Position numbers and translations under genes: made by a program. 64,000 bases of DNA from Fimbriimonas sp. (GTDB taxonomy: Bacteria; Armatimonadota; Fimbriimonadia; Fimbriimonadales; Fimbriimonadaceae): the NCBI GenBank assembly GCA_031292555.1, contig JARLGV010000008.1, positions 1-64,000 of the forward strand, given 5' to 3'. Positions 54,451 through 62,218 of the stretch are shown piece by piece. Position 1 is the first letter of the stretch; each line of letters starts with the position of its first letter. The notes beneath the pieces are model-generated. The model was not told the DNA's origin and did no database searches. It saw only the letters and a program-made list of their open reading frames with translations.

Positions 54451-55797
54451 TCATATCTGCTTCTCCGTTCGTACGTAGCGCCTTGCCTTAGCTTCACCAA
54501 CGGTCTTCAAGTATCCAGCGTCGACAAGCTCCTTCAATCGTCGGCGAGCCGTCCGCTCAGGAAGTTCAACTTCGCCAACTGTAATCGACCCATGGTCCGA
54601 CAGCGCCAGGATGCTGCGGTGCTCGTCACTAAGATCCAACGGGACAGAGCCAAGGGTCAACAGGACCCCGCTCTCGTCAGATTGCCAGCGAGGTTCGCTC
54701 AAGCCAGAGTCTAGACAAGAGCGGATGATCGAGTACGCTCCCCGACCTGCCCTTTCCATCAGACCGAGCAGGTAGAAAATCAGGGAGATATCGGGGTTGA
54801 CGAGTACCGAAGGATGCTCGGGCTTCTTGAGATCCTTGATGTCATAGTTGGGAGGAAAGGAGCCCGAGTTCCATATCTCAACACGGCTAGGGAAGATTCG
54901 TAGCGCAACTCCACCGGAGAAAGAGTTGTATTCCCGATGGACTACGGCGTTGACCAACCCCTCTCGAATAGCAGCAAAGGGCACCACTGGCTTCACGATG
55001 CGTTCCACGCTATTAGCGGGAAAGTCACCCTTTACCTCGATATGACGCCGAGCGAACTCTAGAAGGTCATCCAAGACCTTGGGAGCCGGTCCCTCGAAGA
55101 GTTGTTCGTCCAAATGTCCGCTTGATCTGTCCGCTGAAAACCGGACGGCACGGGCCCGGGTCTGCGGCTGCCTGACCGCAACTTTGCGACCGTACAGGAC
55201 GTCGCAAGCGTTTGTGAACTGTCCAGAGCGAAGCAAGGCAAAGTCTCGCAGACAAGACTCCAAGTCGCCTTGGTCAGTAAGCTTGAATCCTCGGTCGTCG
55301 GCCTTTGAGATCGTCTGCTTAACAAGAACCTCGGCAAGATCTGGCAAGCTCAGTCCTAGTGCAATACGTCGCTCCCATCTGTCGGCTAAGGCCAGTCTGT
55401 CGGTAACGAGTTGAGACGCCTGGTCAGGAACTGCCTCTAGTATCATGCCGCCGACCCGCACGAATATTCGGCTCTCAGATAAGTAGGGCTTCTCCGTACC
55501 AGATGGGACATCGACCGTCAGCACTCCATGCCCGTGGATGCTTTCAAAGGAAACAGTGAACGGTGCGGCTGGTGAAATCACTGATCGAAGGTGGCGTTCC
55601 AACACTTTATCGTCGCCGTCGTGTACTTCGCCGTTGGGCTTCCCACCGTCATCAACGCCAATGACAAGGACTCCCCCCGTCGCATTCAGGAATGAGCAGA
55701 CGACCCGAGCTAGGACATTTGAGTTTTCGAGGCTCGCCTTAAACTCCACTCGCTCGCCCTCTCCCCCTTTGATCAGCTCTTCAGTGATATTGGTCAT
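54451..55797 (-). CDS. AlbA_2 (Schlafen-like) ATP-binding protein
   Basis: A 448-residue protein of the COG2865 type. The N-terminal AlbA_2 domain (1-135) has EGERVEFKASLENSN and FLNATGGVLVIGVDDGG. The middle and C-terminal part holds REGLVNAVVHREYN and ERAGRGAYSII, as in the RecG-related ATP-binding group, followed by a winged-helix tail (PERTARRRLKELVDAGYLKT). Such proteins are frequent in type I R-M and other defence loci; the Schlafen-like domain can be a nuclease. It overlaps the DUF4062 gene by 4 bp. Confidence 0.88.
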   Translation of the reverse strand: MTNITEELIKGGEGERVEFKASLENSNVLARVVCSFLNATGGVLVIGVDDGGKPNGEVHDGDDKVLERHLRSVISPAAPFTVSFESIHGHGVLTVDVPSGTEKPYLSESRIFVRVGGMILEAVPDQASQLVTDRLALADRWERRIALGLSLPDLAEVLVKQTISKADDRGFKLTDQGDLESCLRDFALLRSGQFTNACDVLYGRKVAVRQPQTRARAVRFSADRSSGHLDEQLFEGPAPKVLDDLLEFARRHIEVKGDFPANSVERIVKPVVPFAAIREGLVNAVVHREYNSFSGGVALRIFPSRVEIWNSGSFPPNYDIKDLKKPEHPSVLVNPDISLIFYLLGLMERAGRGAYSIIRSCLDSGLSEPRWQSDESGVLLTLGSVPLDLSDEHRSILALSDHGSITVGEVELPERTARRRLKELVDAGYLKTVGEAKARRYVRTEKQI

Positions 55798-56441
55798 CCG
55801 TTCCCCTTCACCTCGCCAATTCGTTGCTTCACGGCGCTGGGGGAGCCCAGTTTCTCTTCAAGAAACGTCTTGACCTCGTCGTACCGGGAGAACTGGGCAC
55901 AGGCGAACAACAACACATCATCGTCCTCTCGGTACTTCTGCACCCAATTGCCCGTTCGCTCGTCGAGCTCCTTCACGTCGATGCGGAGAGCAGCTTCGTA
56001 CATGTCAATAATCCGCAGGTCATCCAATACCGTGCTACGCTTGGTAGCGCCTCTGCGGAGCGCTTCCCGAGCGGAAGCCGAACCCAAGCCGTAGTCCTGA
56101 AGCACGCTGCGGGCGAATGGAACGTGGTCGTGAGCAAGCACCCAACGAGGCTTATCTAGCTCAATTGCCCGCTTAAGTTCCCGGTGAGTAATTGAGAGTT
56201 CGTCTCCGATTTTGCCTGACCCGTACCTCGTCGTAATGATCGAAAGGAACAGGTCGCACTTCTCAACCGCTTCAAGGCAATTGTCAAAAGCGGTTCCGCT
56301 CGACGCAAGTGGAACGGTGCCCTTGTGGGACATCCAGACTTCGTAACCGTAAGAATCGAGAAGGCCGAAGACTTGGTCCAGCAGTTCCTCTATGCCATAC
56401 ACAGCTGACGAGACTAGCATCTTGAGCTTTGGCTCATTCAT
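55794..56441 (-). CDS. DUF4062-domain protein
   Basis: A 215-residue protein from ATG 56441 (MNEPKLKMLVSSAVYGIEEL); it overlaps the end of hsdS by 8 bp and the AlbA_2 gene by 4 bp. The pattern VSSAVYGIEELLDQV ... VWMSHKGTVPLASSGTAFDN ... CDLFLSIITTRYGSG is that of DUF4062, a Rossmann-like domain seen in NTPase and TIR-like defence proteins, here as a stand-alone with a helical C-terminus. Function unknown; its position inside the R-M operon suggests a sensor or effector role. Confidence 0.85.
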   Translation of the reverse strand: MNEPKLKMLVSSAVYGIEELLDQVFGLLDSYGYEVWMSHKGTVPLASSGTAFDNCLEAVEKCDLFLSIITTRYGSGKIGDELSITHRELKRAIELDKPRWVLAHDHVPFARSVLQDYGLGSASAREALRRGATKRSTVLDDLRIIDMYEAALRIDVKELDERTGNWVQKYREDDDVLLFACAQFSRYDEVKTFLEEKLGSPSAVKQRIGEVKGNG

Positions 56442-57816
56442 CTTCATCATCACCACCATCCTCATCATTCGGATCATCGAAACTATCGAGATCAGCTACG
56501 CCTACCAATTGAGCGTCGAGGTCCGGCAGGTCGAGATGGCGAACATCGAGTTGACCGGTTACCACATCGGCGACGAGACGTGTACGGTATTCCCGGATGA
56601 GGTCAATTTCGCCGTTTGCCTTGCCAATCGTTGCGACGATATCTTGAGTCGCCAACCGCAAGTGGTCGCAAATGAGCACTTGCTCTTCAAGAGGGGGAAG
56701 CAAGACGGGCATTCTCAAGAACTGCTCTGGATAGAGCCTGAGTCGTGAAGGGCGGATTCCCGTCGAGTACTTTGTATACTCGTCGATGTAGAGCCGGGTT
56801 CTAGCGAGCATGTCGAGAAATGCTCCGTGAACAGGGGCGTTCGCCTTCGGGCGATAGACTGCATAGGAGGGACTGAGGATTCCTTCGACATGAGACACGC
56901 CGAGCGCTCCCATCCACATCCACATCGTGTTGGCAACCAAGTCGCCAGGCCGACATTTCTTGTGCCCCACATAGGATTCCGCCATAAACATAGTAATGTT
57001 CTTTTGGCTCCTTGGAGTCACGCCTGTAAGGTGTGAGACAGATAGGATTTCGTCGTCGCCGGTGGTCGTGCGTTCGTCAACTTCACGAAAAACACACTTC
57101 AGCGGTTTTACTTCCCAATGCTCTGGAATTTTGCCAAGCCACTCAATGCCGGAAGACTTTAGGGGGACGGTGGGGTCGAGACCTCGGGTGACGGCACGGT
57201 GGATGATGGCTTGCTTCTGCTCGTTCAGTAGCTCAATGAGCCGCCGCTTGGCCTTGACGAGCCGGTTCACCCGAAGGTCGAGGTGGCGGATGAAGCGCAC
57301 AATCTGCGCCTGCTCGTCAGTCGACGGCATCGGCACTTCGAGCGATGCGAAGTCGCTGTATCGGAAGTCGGTTGAGCGTTCCCGGATTCCCTTGGCGAGC
57401 GAGAGGAGATACTCGCTCCTCGACATTTCCCTCAGGATGAAAGCGAAGTAATGCGCATCGGCATCTGCTGAGGGCTGGCAAACAGCATAGACCGGCGTGC
57501 TCTTGCCGTCTGAATCCGACACGCCGATGGCTCCCGCAAATGCGTCCATTGCGTGGATAACTAGGTCACCCTTGCGAATCCCTTGATAGCCAATCTCTTG
57601 AAGTGCCTCGGTGAAGCCTGTAGTTCGGCGGTTCTTGCGAAGGGTCACCGTTCCATCTCGGAAGCATGTGACCACGTCATCCTCCGGTCGAACTGGTCTC
57701 TGCATGCGACGAAAGATTGACTTCGGTCGAACTGTCTTCCAATGAGAAGGACAGCGCTCCAGCCAAGGCAACTCCGCTGACCGGTATTCGGAATAGGGTC
57801 GAAGCAATCGGCTCAA
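56434..57816 (-). CDS. hsdS: Type I restriction-modification specificity subunit
   Basis: About 460 residues. The start is placed at TTG 57816: GAGGTGA lies 5 nt upstream and the protein then begins SRLLRPYSEYRSAELPWLE, the usual opening of HsdS; the open frame runs back to 58083. Two target-recognition domains are present, each ending in a helical spacer (STDEQAQIVRFIRHLDLRVN and PPLEEQVLICDHLRLATQDI). The internal repeat W-L-(E/G)-x-(C/I)-P-x-HW occurs twice. The C-terminus is an acidic Asp/Glu tail. It chooses the DNA sequence for HsdM and HsdR. Confidence 0.9.
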   Translation of the reverse strand: MSRLLRPYSEYRSAELPWLERCPSHWKTVRPKSIFRRMQRPVRPEDDVVTCFRDGTVTLRKNRRTTGFTEALQEIGYQGIRKGDLVIHAMDAFAGAIGVSDSDGKSTPVYAVCQPSADADAHYFAFILREMSRSEYLLSLAKGIRERSTDFRYSDFASLEVPMPSTDEQAQIVRFIRHLDLRVNRLVKAKRRLIELLNEQKQAIIHRAVTRGLDPTVPLKSSGIEWLGKIPEHWEVKPLKCVFREVDERTTTGDDEILSVSHLTGVTPRSQKNITMFMAESYVGHKKCRPGDLVANTMWMWMGALGVSHVEGILSPSYAVYRPKANAPVHGAFLDMLARTRLYIDEYTKYSTGIRPSRLRLYPEQFLRMPVLLPPLEEQVLICDHLRLATQDIVATIGKANGEIDLIREYRTRLVADVVTGQLDVRHLDLPDLDAQLVGVADLDSFDDPNDEDGGDDEDE

Positions 57817-57913
57817 ACCTTCACCTCGCCAGTCTTGACAAAGACCAGACTGATCATCGCAACCTGACTCCAACCAGAATCTGGTGAGAAAGGGAGAGTG
57901 TCTCCAAATCCAA

Positions 57914-58444
57914 TCACGAGCTTCCTCCGATTGGCACCAAGTCCATGCGGAAGCCTCGATTATCGAGCCATCCATAGAAGTCATAGCAAGGGATCGAGAG
58001 ATGGTCGCAAGCGTCTGGGATTCGGCTTCGCTTCTCCTTTTCCGGTCGATAGTGACGTTCGATGGTGACAATCGCAGCTTCACCGCTCATGAGATTGACG
58101 CCTTTTCCCCTCCGGTGCGCAAGGGCAGTTGCGACCAAGAAGTGGTCAGCGTCTCGTCCGTCCGTTTTACTTGGGTCGACGAAGAGCGGAACCGCTGCAA
58201 CCTCTCGAATAACACTCATGATGTCGTTAGTAACGGGCACATGGATCTGCTGCTTGTTCTTTTCGACCCATTCCTTTGCGACCTTGCCCCCAATTTCTCT
58301 GCATACGTGGTCGCAGACCTTGAACCTGCCATTCTGAATTTCGGAATTGACAAGCTCGTGAAGCTTCGGAACTCGGTTTTCGGGAAACTGCTTCAGCAAC
58401 CAAATGACTGCGTCGGTGTCCCAATAGAAGGTGGTATCGCTCAC
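57914..58444 (-). CDS. DUF4411 PIN-like protein
   Basis: A 176-residue protein. GTG 58444 is chosen: GGAGG lies 8 nt upstream and the start overlaps the XRE-ImmA stop by 4 bp (GTGA). DTDAVIWLLKQF near the N-terminus and SKTDGRDADHFLVATALAH carry the acidic residues of a PIN-like RNase fold, as in DUF4411. In many genomes it is paired with an XRE-ImmA/IrrE protein, suggesting a toxin-antitoxin-like module, here inserted between hsdM-side genes and hsdS. Confidence 0.88.
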   Translation of the reverse strand: MSDTTFYWDTDAVIWLLKQFPENRVPKLHELVNSEIQNGRFKVCDHVCREIGGKVAKEWVEKNKQQIHVPVTNDIMSVIREVAAVPLFVDPSKTDGRDADHFLVATALAHRRGKGVNLMSGEAAIVTIERHYRPEKEKRSRIPDACDHLSIPCYDFYGWLDNRGFRMDLVPIGGSS

Positions 58445-59670
58445 AGCGTTACCCTCCATCGTTCGAATAAGCCTTCCAGCGACTCAAAGTTGTGGTCTTT
58501 GATTCCGAGCAAGTCTTGAGCGTCGGAACTGTGAATCAGTCCGTTCTTGGTTGCGGAATGAACTCTGATTGCCAGTGACTCGCCTCGTGAAATAACGGAC
58601 TCGGCGGCAGGCGACTTGGCTATTGTTTTGCCCTTCTGCTTGTCTCGTTCGGTTCGCTGTTTGACCTTCTCCTCACGCTTCTCGTCCTCGTCGTCATCGT
58701 GCTTGCGCCAAAGCGAGAACACCGATGAGACGGTGTCCCTCGGGATTCTCCCTGACTCGATGAGCCTGTGCAGCACGACGTACTTGCTCACTCGGAACCG
58801 CTTCGCAATCTTGTCAATGATTTCAATGCTCGTTAGGTCATCTTTCGGAATTGCGTCAATGGCGTCTTGGACAGAAGTTGAGCCAGGCGGCAACAGGAAA
58901 GCCGACGCAAACCGGTTGCAGAAGATTTCGACTTGCTTGACCTGGGCGGTTAGTCGGTCGAAGCCACCTTCCCCGAGGTCAGAAACGACCGACTGCCGCA
59001 GCGCAAGGTGTGCGAGTTCGTGAAACAGGGTGAAGACTTGTTGCGCCTTGTAGCCTTCCAGGTTGAAGGCAGCCAACGAAAACCTATCATGCCAAATGGA
59101 AAACCCCAGCGCTTCGGTGCGTGGAACTCGAAAGCCGAACGTCAAAATGCCAATGTTAAACAGGGCTTTGCGCCACTCTCTAAGTCCACGATTCTCTGCT
59201 TTGAACTCACGCTGCTGGTCAAGCGACACCCCTATCAGTGCCCTCAGCTCGACAGCCTTTTCGATTGGATTGTCTGTGAGATTGAGTGCAGGAAGACCAG
59301 AATGCCAGCCTGGAACGATATCGTCAGAACACTCGCCGAGCCTGCTTTGCAGGTATCGAGCTTTTCTGATTTCAAGGGTTAGCTCTGGAGAGTATCCAGC
59401 TTGACCGTCGTTCGTGACCGTACGGTAATCGAGCAACGGCTTGGGCTCGCTCGGAGGTTCCGCAAGGAAGAAAACAATCGTCGGAATCTTGACCTTATTG
59501 GCAATCTGTTCGACCTGCCGAAGAGTCGGCTGCGACGTACCAGCTTCCCACTCCAGGTACCTGTCGAGCAAAACGCCTGCAACATCTGCCAACTCACCTT
59601 GCTCACGATTCGAAGTCTCTCGTGCCCATACCAGCACCTCCTTTGTGATTGGGGCAAGAACACTACTCAT
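58441..59670 (-). CDS. XRE-type HTH and ImmA/IrrE metallopeptidase protein
   Basis: A 409-residue protein. Residues about 8-60 form an XRE-like helix-turn-helix ([36 protein letters not shown]). The zinc metallopeptidase motif H-E-x-x-H is in [15 protein letters not shown] near residue 220, with the third ligand region [14 protein letters not shown]. Relatives cleave partner repressors after damage or infection signals. It overlaps the DUF262 gene by 4 bp upstream and the DUF4411 gene by 4 bp downstream, its probable partner. Confidence 0.92.
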   Translation of the reverse strand: MSSVLAPITKEVLVWARETSNREQGELADVAGVLLDRYLEWEAGTSQPTLRQVEQIANKVKIPTIVFFLAEPPSEPKPLLDYRTVTNDGQAGYSPELTLEIRKARYLQSRLGECSDDIVPGWHSGLPALNLTDNPIEKAVELRALIGVSLDQQREFKAENRGLREWRKALFNIGILTFGFRVPRTEALGFSIWHDRFSLAAFNLEGYKAQQVFTLFHELAHLALRQSVVSDLGEGGFDRLTAQVKQVEIFCNRFASAFLLPPGSTSVQDAIDAIPKDDLTSIEIIDKIAKRFRVSKYVVLHRLIESGRIPRDTVSSVFSLWRKHDDDEDEKREEKVKQRTERDKQKGKTIAKSPAAESVISRGESLAIRVHSATKNGLIHSSDAQDLLGIKDHNFESLEGLFERWRVTL

Positions 59671-61478
59671 GTCGTGACCTCCCCGAGTCGTTCAAAGTAG
59701 GTTCGGAGCTTCGCCGCCATCAGTGCTCGACGGGCGTTGAGGAAGTCATCGTAATCGGGCACGTCACCATCGAGCATCGAATCCGGGATGCAGTGCGCCT
59801 TCAAATTCGCCCGTAGAACCACCTCATCGGTGATGCCGCCGTATTTGAGCGCCCCACCGTTGACTTGCTCCCTCAGCTCGCCGAAATACACCTCGGGAGC
59901 CTTGTTGCCGATGGCGATGTTGATTTCGCTCTGAGCCAAGACGAAGTTTGCAATCTGGTTGTATCGCCCACGTTGAAGCCCTTGCTTCTTAAGCAGGTCC
60001 CGTGGATGGACATGATGGACATCGGCCCGATTCAGAAGTAGGGCATCGACTGTTATATGACTACTGAGGAACCCCCGGTCGTGCATGACGACCTGAGCCG
60101 CTTGGTAGGCATGGAACAATGGACTGGTTCCCGAAGACGTTTCCAGTTCCTGAGGGAGTAGGTTCACCCAGAACGAATCAGACATCTCGGCCTCCATCGT
60201 TGACTTGAGGTAACCCAGCAAGCCGACGGATTCTATGCGTCGAACATCGAAGTCGAACTGTGTCTCAGGGTTGCCGGAGTACCGCCCTCGCAATATAGAG
60301 AACACATACCACTGGCGCACTGCTCCTTCGATCTGATTGGCTGGCATACTCTGAGCCCGCCCAAGCAAGTAGATGATGTAAGCGAAGTTAACGGCGTTCT
60401 GACCACCGATCAGGCTACTGGTGATGAAGCCCGCCGACCGCAGGATCATGGTGAATCGTTCAAAGTGGGTCTGATTTACGAAGCCGTGGACTCCTTTCTT
60501 CAACCGTTCGAAGGATTGTTCGGCAATCTCTTCTTCGTATTGACGGGTTTCGAAGTTACGGCCGGAAAGAAGGGCTACCAGGTCTTGAAGCTTTCCCCTT
60601 CGGAACTCGGAGGTGAATGCAACCCGCAACATGTCGGTATACGAAGGGTCATAGATGTCGTCGTTGGCATCCTTCAACCACTTGATCTTGTTGAAATGTT
60701 CCGACTCGACGAATCCCTTATCCAGCCTCCGAACCCGGTCGAAGAATTCGGGCGAGATGGCAAGATGGCAAAAATAGTCGATGGCTTTGCGAAGCAAGTT
60801 ACCGCCGTAGGTTTCGTTGGCGGCAATTTTCGACATAGCGAAATCTGCTTGACTGAGCGTGACCCCCGCCGAGTTCACACGGATGAATATCTCGGTGACT
60901 GTTTCGATATCCAGGTCTTCGGCAAGCTCGATAACGCCGACATGGTTATTCGTAATCTTCTTCAGCTTTTCGAGGATTAGGGCAATAGCATCGATATCTG
61001 TGTGTGGATTGCGCTCTTGATATTGGCGAGACAATTTGGTGAGACTGGCGTCGGCGGCAAAGACAGTCGCTACATCTTCAATCCAGGCGCTATCCTTGCG
61101 GATCGCAGGGTTGCTGACCTCGAACCGCTCCTCCTGCGGGTTGAATGCAATTCGAATCCGAGTCGTCTCATAGTCTTTGGTGATAACCTCTTGGCCGAGC
61201 AACGCAGCCATTAGTGCGGTTATTCGCTGCTGACCATCGATGAGAATTCGCTTCCCGCTGCTGCTACTACCGTCCTTCAGCTTGACATTCGGGTTTCTCC
61301 AAGCGATGAGGTAGCCAACCGGATAGCCGAGATAAAGCGAATCAAGCAGATTGCGCACTTTGCTGGCATCCCAAACAAAGGGACGCTGAATTTCCGGGAT
61401 GGCTATCTCTCCCGATTTGACCCATGTCAGAAGGGTCTCAATAGGGTGAGGAGTAACGGAATAGCGCTGGGTGCTCAT
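59667..61478 (-). CDS. DUF262-domain protein, GmrSD type
   Basis: A 603-residue protein. The DUF262 domain has [31 protein letters not shown] and the nucleotide-binding/hydrolysing core [20 protein letters not shown] (DGQQR). Near residue 490 [14 protein letters not shown] is an H-N-H-like element replacing the standard DUF1524 site. GmrSD enzymes cut modified phage DNA and other DUF262 proteins sense phage DNA or methylation. It lies between the TIR-like and XRE-ImmA genes, overlapping each by 4 bp. Confidence 0.92.
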   Translation of the reverse strand: MSTQRYSVTPHPIETLLTWVKSGEIAIPEIQRPFVWDASKVRNLLDSLYLGYPVGYLIAWRNPNVKLKDGSSSSGKRILIDGQQRITALMAALLGQEVITKDYETTRIRIAFNPQEERFEVSNPAIRKDSAWIEDVATVFAADASLTKLSRQYQERNPHTDIDAIALILEKLKKITNNHVGVIELAEDLDIETVTEIFIRVNSAGVTLSQADFAMSKIAANETYGGNLLRKAIDYFCHLAISPEFFDRVRRLDKGFVESEHFNKIKWLKDANDDIYDPSYTDMLRVAFTSEFRRGKLQDLVALLSGRNFETRQYEEEIAEQSFERLKKGVHGFVNQTHFERFTMILRSAGFITSSLIGGQNAVNFAYIIYLLGRAQSMPANQIEGAVRQWYVFSILRGRYSGNPETQFDFDVRRIESVGLLGYLKSTMEAEMSDSFWVNLLPQELETSSGTSPLFHAYQAAQVVMHDRGFLSSHITVDALLLNRADVHHVHPRDLLKKQGLQRGRYNQIANFVLAQSEINIAIGNKAPEVYFGELREQVNGGALKYGGITDEVVLRANLKAHCIPDSMLDGDVPDYDDFLNARRALMAAKLRTYFERLGEVTT

Positions 61479-62218
61479 GCCATCGCCTCGGCTAGCTTTC
61501 GGTCGTCAACCGCCACTCCAGCTTCCTTCAGCCTGGTTACTAGCTTGGGAAGCACCTCCCGAATATGGTCGTTGAAGCCCAGATACAGCACGCCATTCAA
61601 GTCGGACGGCATCTCAAGGTGCCCCTTGACAAGCAGAGCCATCCGTTCCCTCGTAAGTGAGGCGAGCAGCATGCCCGTTTCCAGAACGACGTTTTGGCGG
61701 GGACGAGGCTCAATCTTTCCTTCACCCTCAGAGATGGCGTACCCCTTGTCATCTGGGGTCAACAACACGATTCCGAAGCTGGAGGAGAAGTCCTTGCCGA
61801 TGTGCCCTTCCAGTGCTTCGATAATCGTGAGACTTCCACCCGATGAGTTCATCAGGATGAACGGTTCGAGCCCCAGGCGTCGAAGAGCGAGTTCCAAGTC
61901 ATCCCGAGCTTCTTTGTCATGTCCGTGAACCACGAAGATGCGACCTGAAATCGCAGCCTTGGCTTGCTTTGCACTGATTATGTCGCCTGATTCAATCAGG
62001 GCTCGGACTCGGTTTTCGAGCGCCGTCTTGCCTGGGTCAGCGCCCTGGATGAGTAGAGTTCCCTTGCTCGCCCACCAGCCGACCGTCAAGCCAGTCTTTT
62101 CACGGAAGTGCTGACCGTTTACGCCCTTGTCAGTCCACTCCCCCTCAATTCCTGCTTTGGCGAATAGTGCTTGAAGCTCCTCAATGGTTCCGTGAAACTT
62201 AACCTTGTCTTTACTCAC
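61475..62218 (-). CDS. CAP12-type TIR-like nucleotide-binding protein
   Basis: A 247-residue protein. GTG 62218 overlaps the hsdM stop by 4 bp (GTGA). Residues 1-62 form a small domain ([30 protein letters not shown]). From about 92 on comes the PF10137 TIR-like fold: [52 protein letters not shown] and [15 protein letters not shown], where the Glu is the likely NADase residue. Similar proteins are CBASS/Pycsar effectors that deplete NAD. No cyclase is visible in the window, so the trigger may be the R-M complex. Confidence 0.9.
   Translation of the reverse strand: MSKDKVKFHGTIEELQALFAKAGIEGEWTDKGVNGQHFREKTGLTVGWWASKGTLLIQGADPGKTALENRVRALIESGDIISAKQAKAAISGRIFVVHGHDKEARDDLELALRRLGLEPFILMNSSGGSLTIIEALEGHIGKDFSSSFGIVLLTPDDKGYAISEGEGKIEPRPRQNVVLETGMLLASLTRERMALLVKGHLEMPSDLNGVLYLGFNDHIREVLPKLVTRLKEAGVAVDDRKLAEAMA

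Noticed and set aside
54138-54500. N-terminal extension of hsdR through the GGCCGGAT repeat region
   Set aside because: The extension encodes repeat-derived, Arg/Ser-rich sequence and overlaps the AlbA_2 gene, while ATG 54137 has a good ribosome site and begins the HsdR homology.
57817-58083. N-terminal extension of hsdS
   Set aside because: It overlaps the DUF4411 gene, lacks HsdS similarity, and TTG 57816 has a ribosome site directly before the conserved opening.
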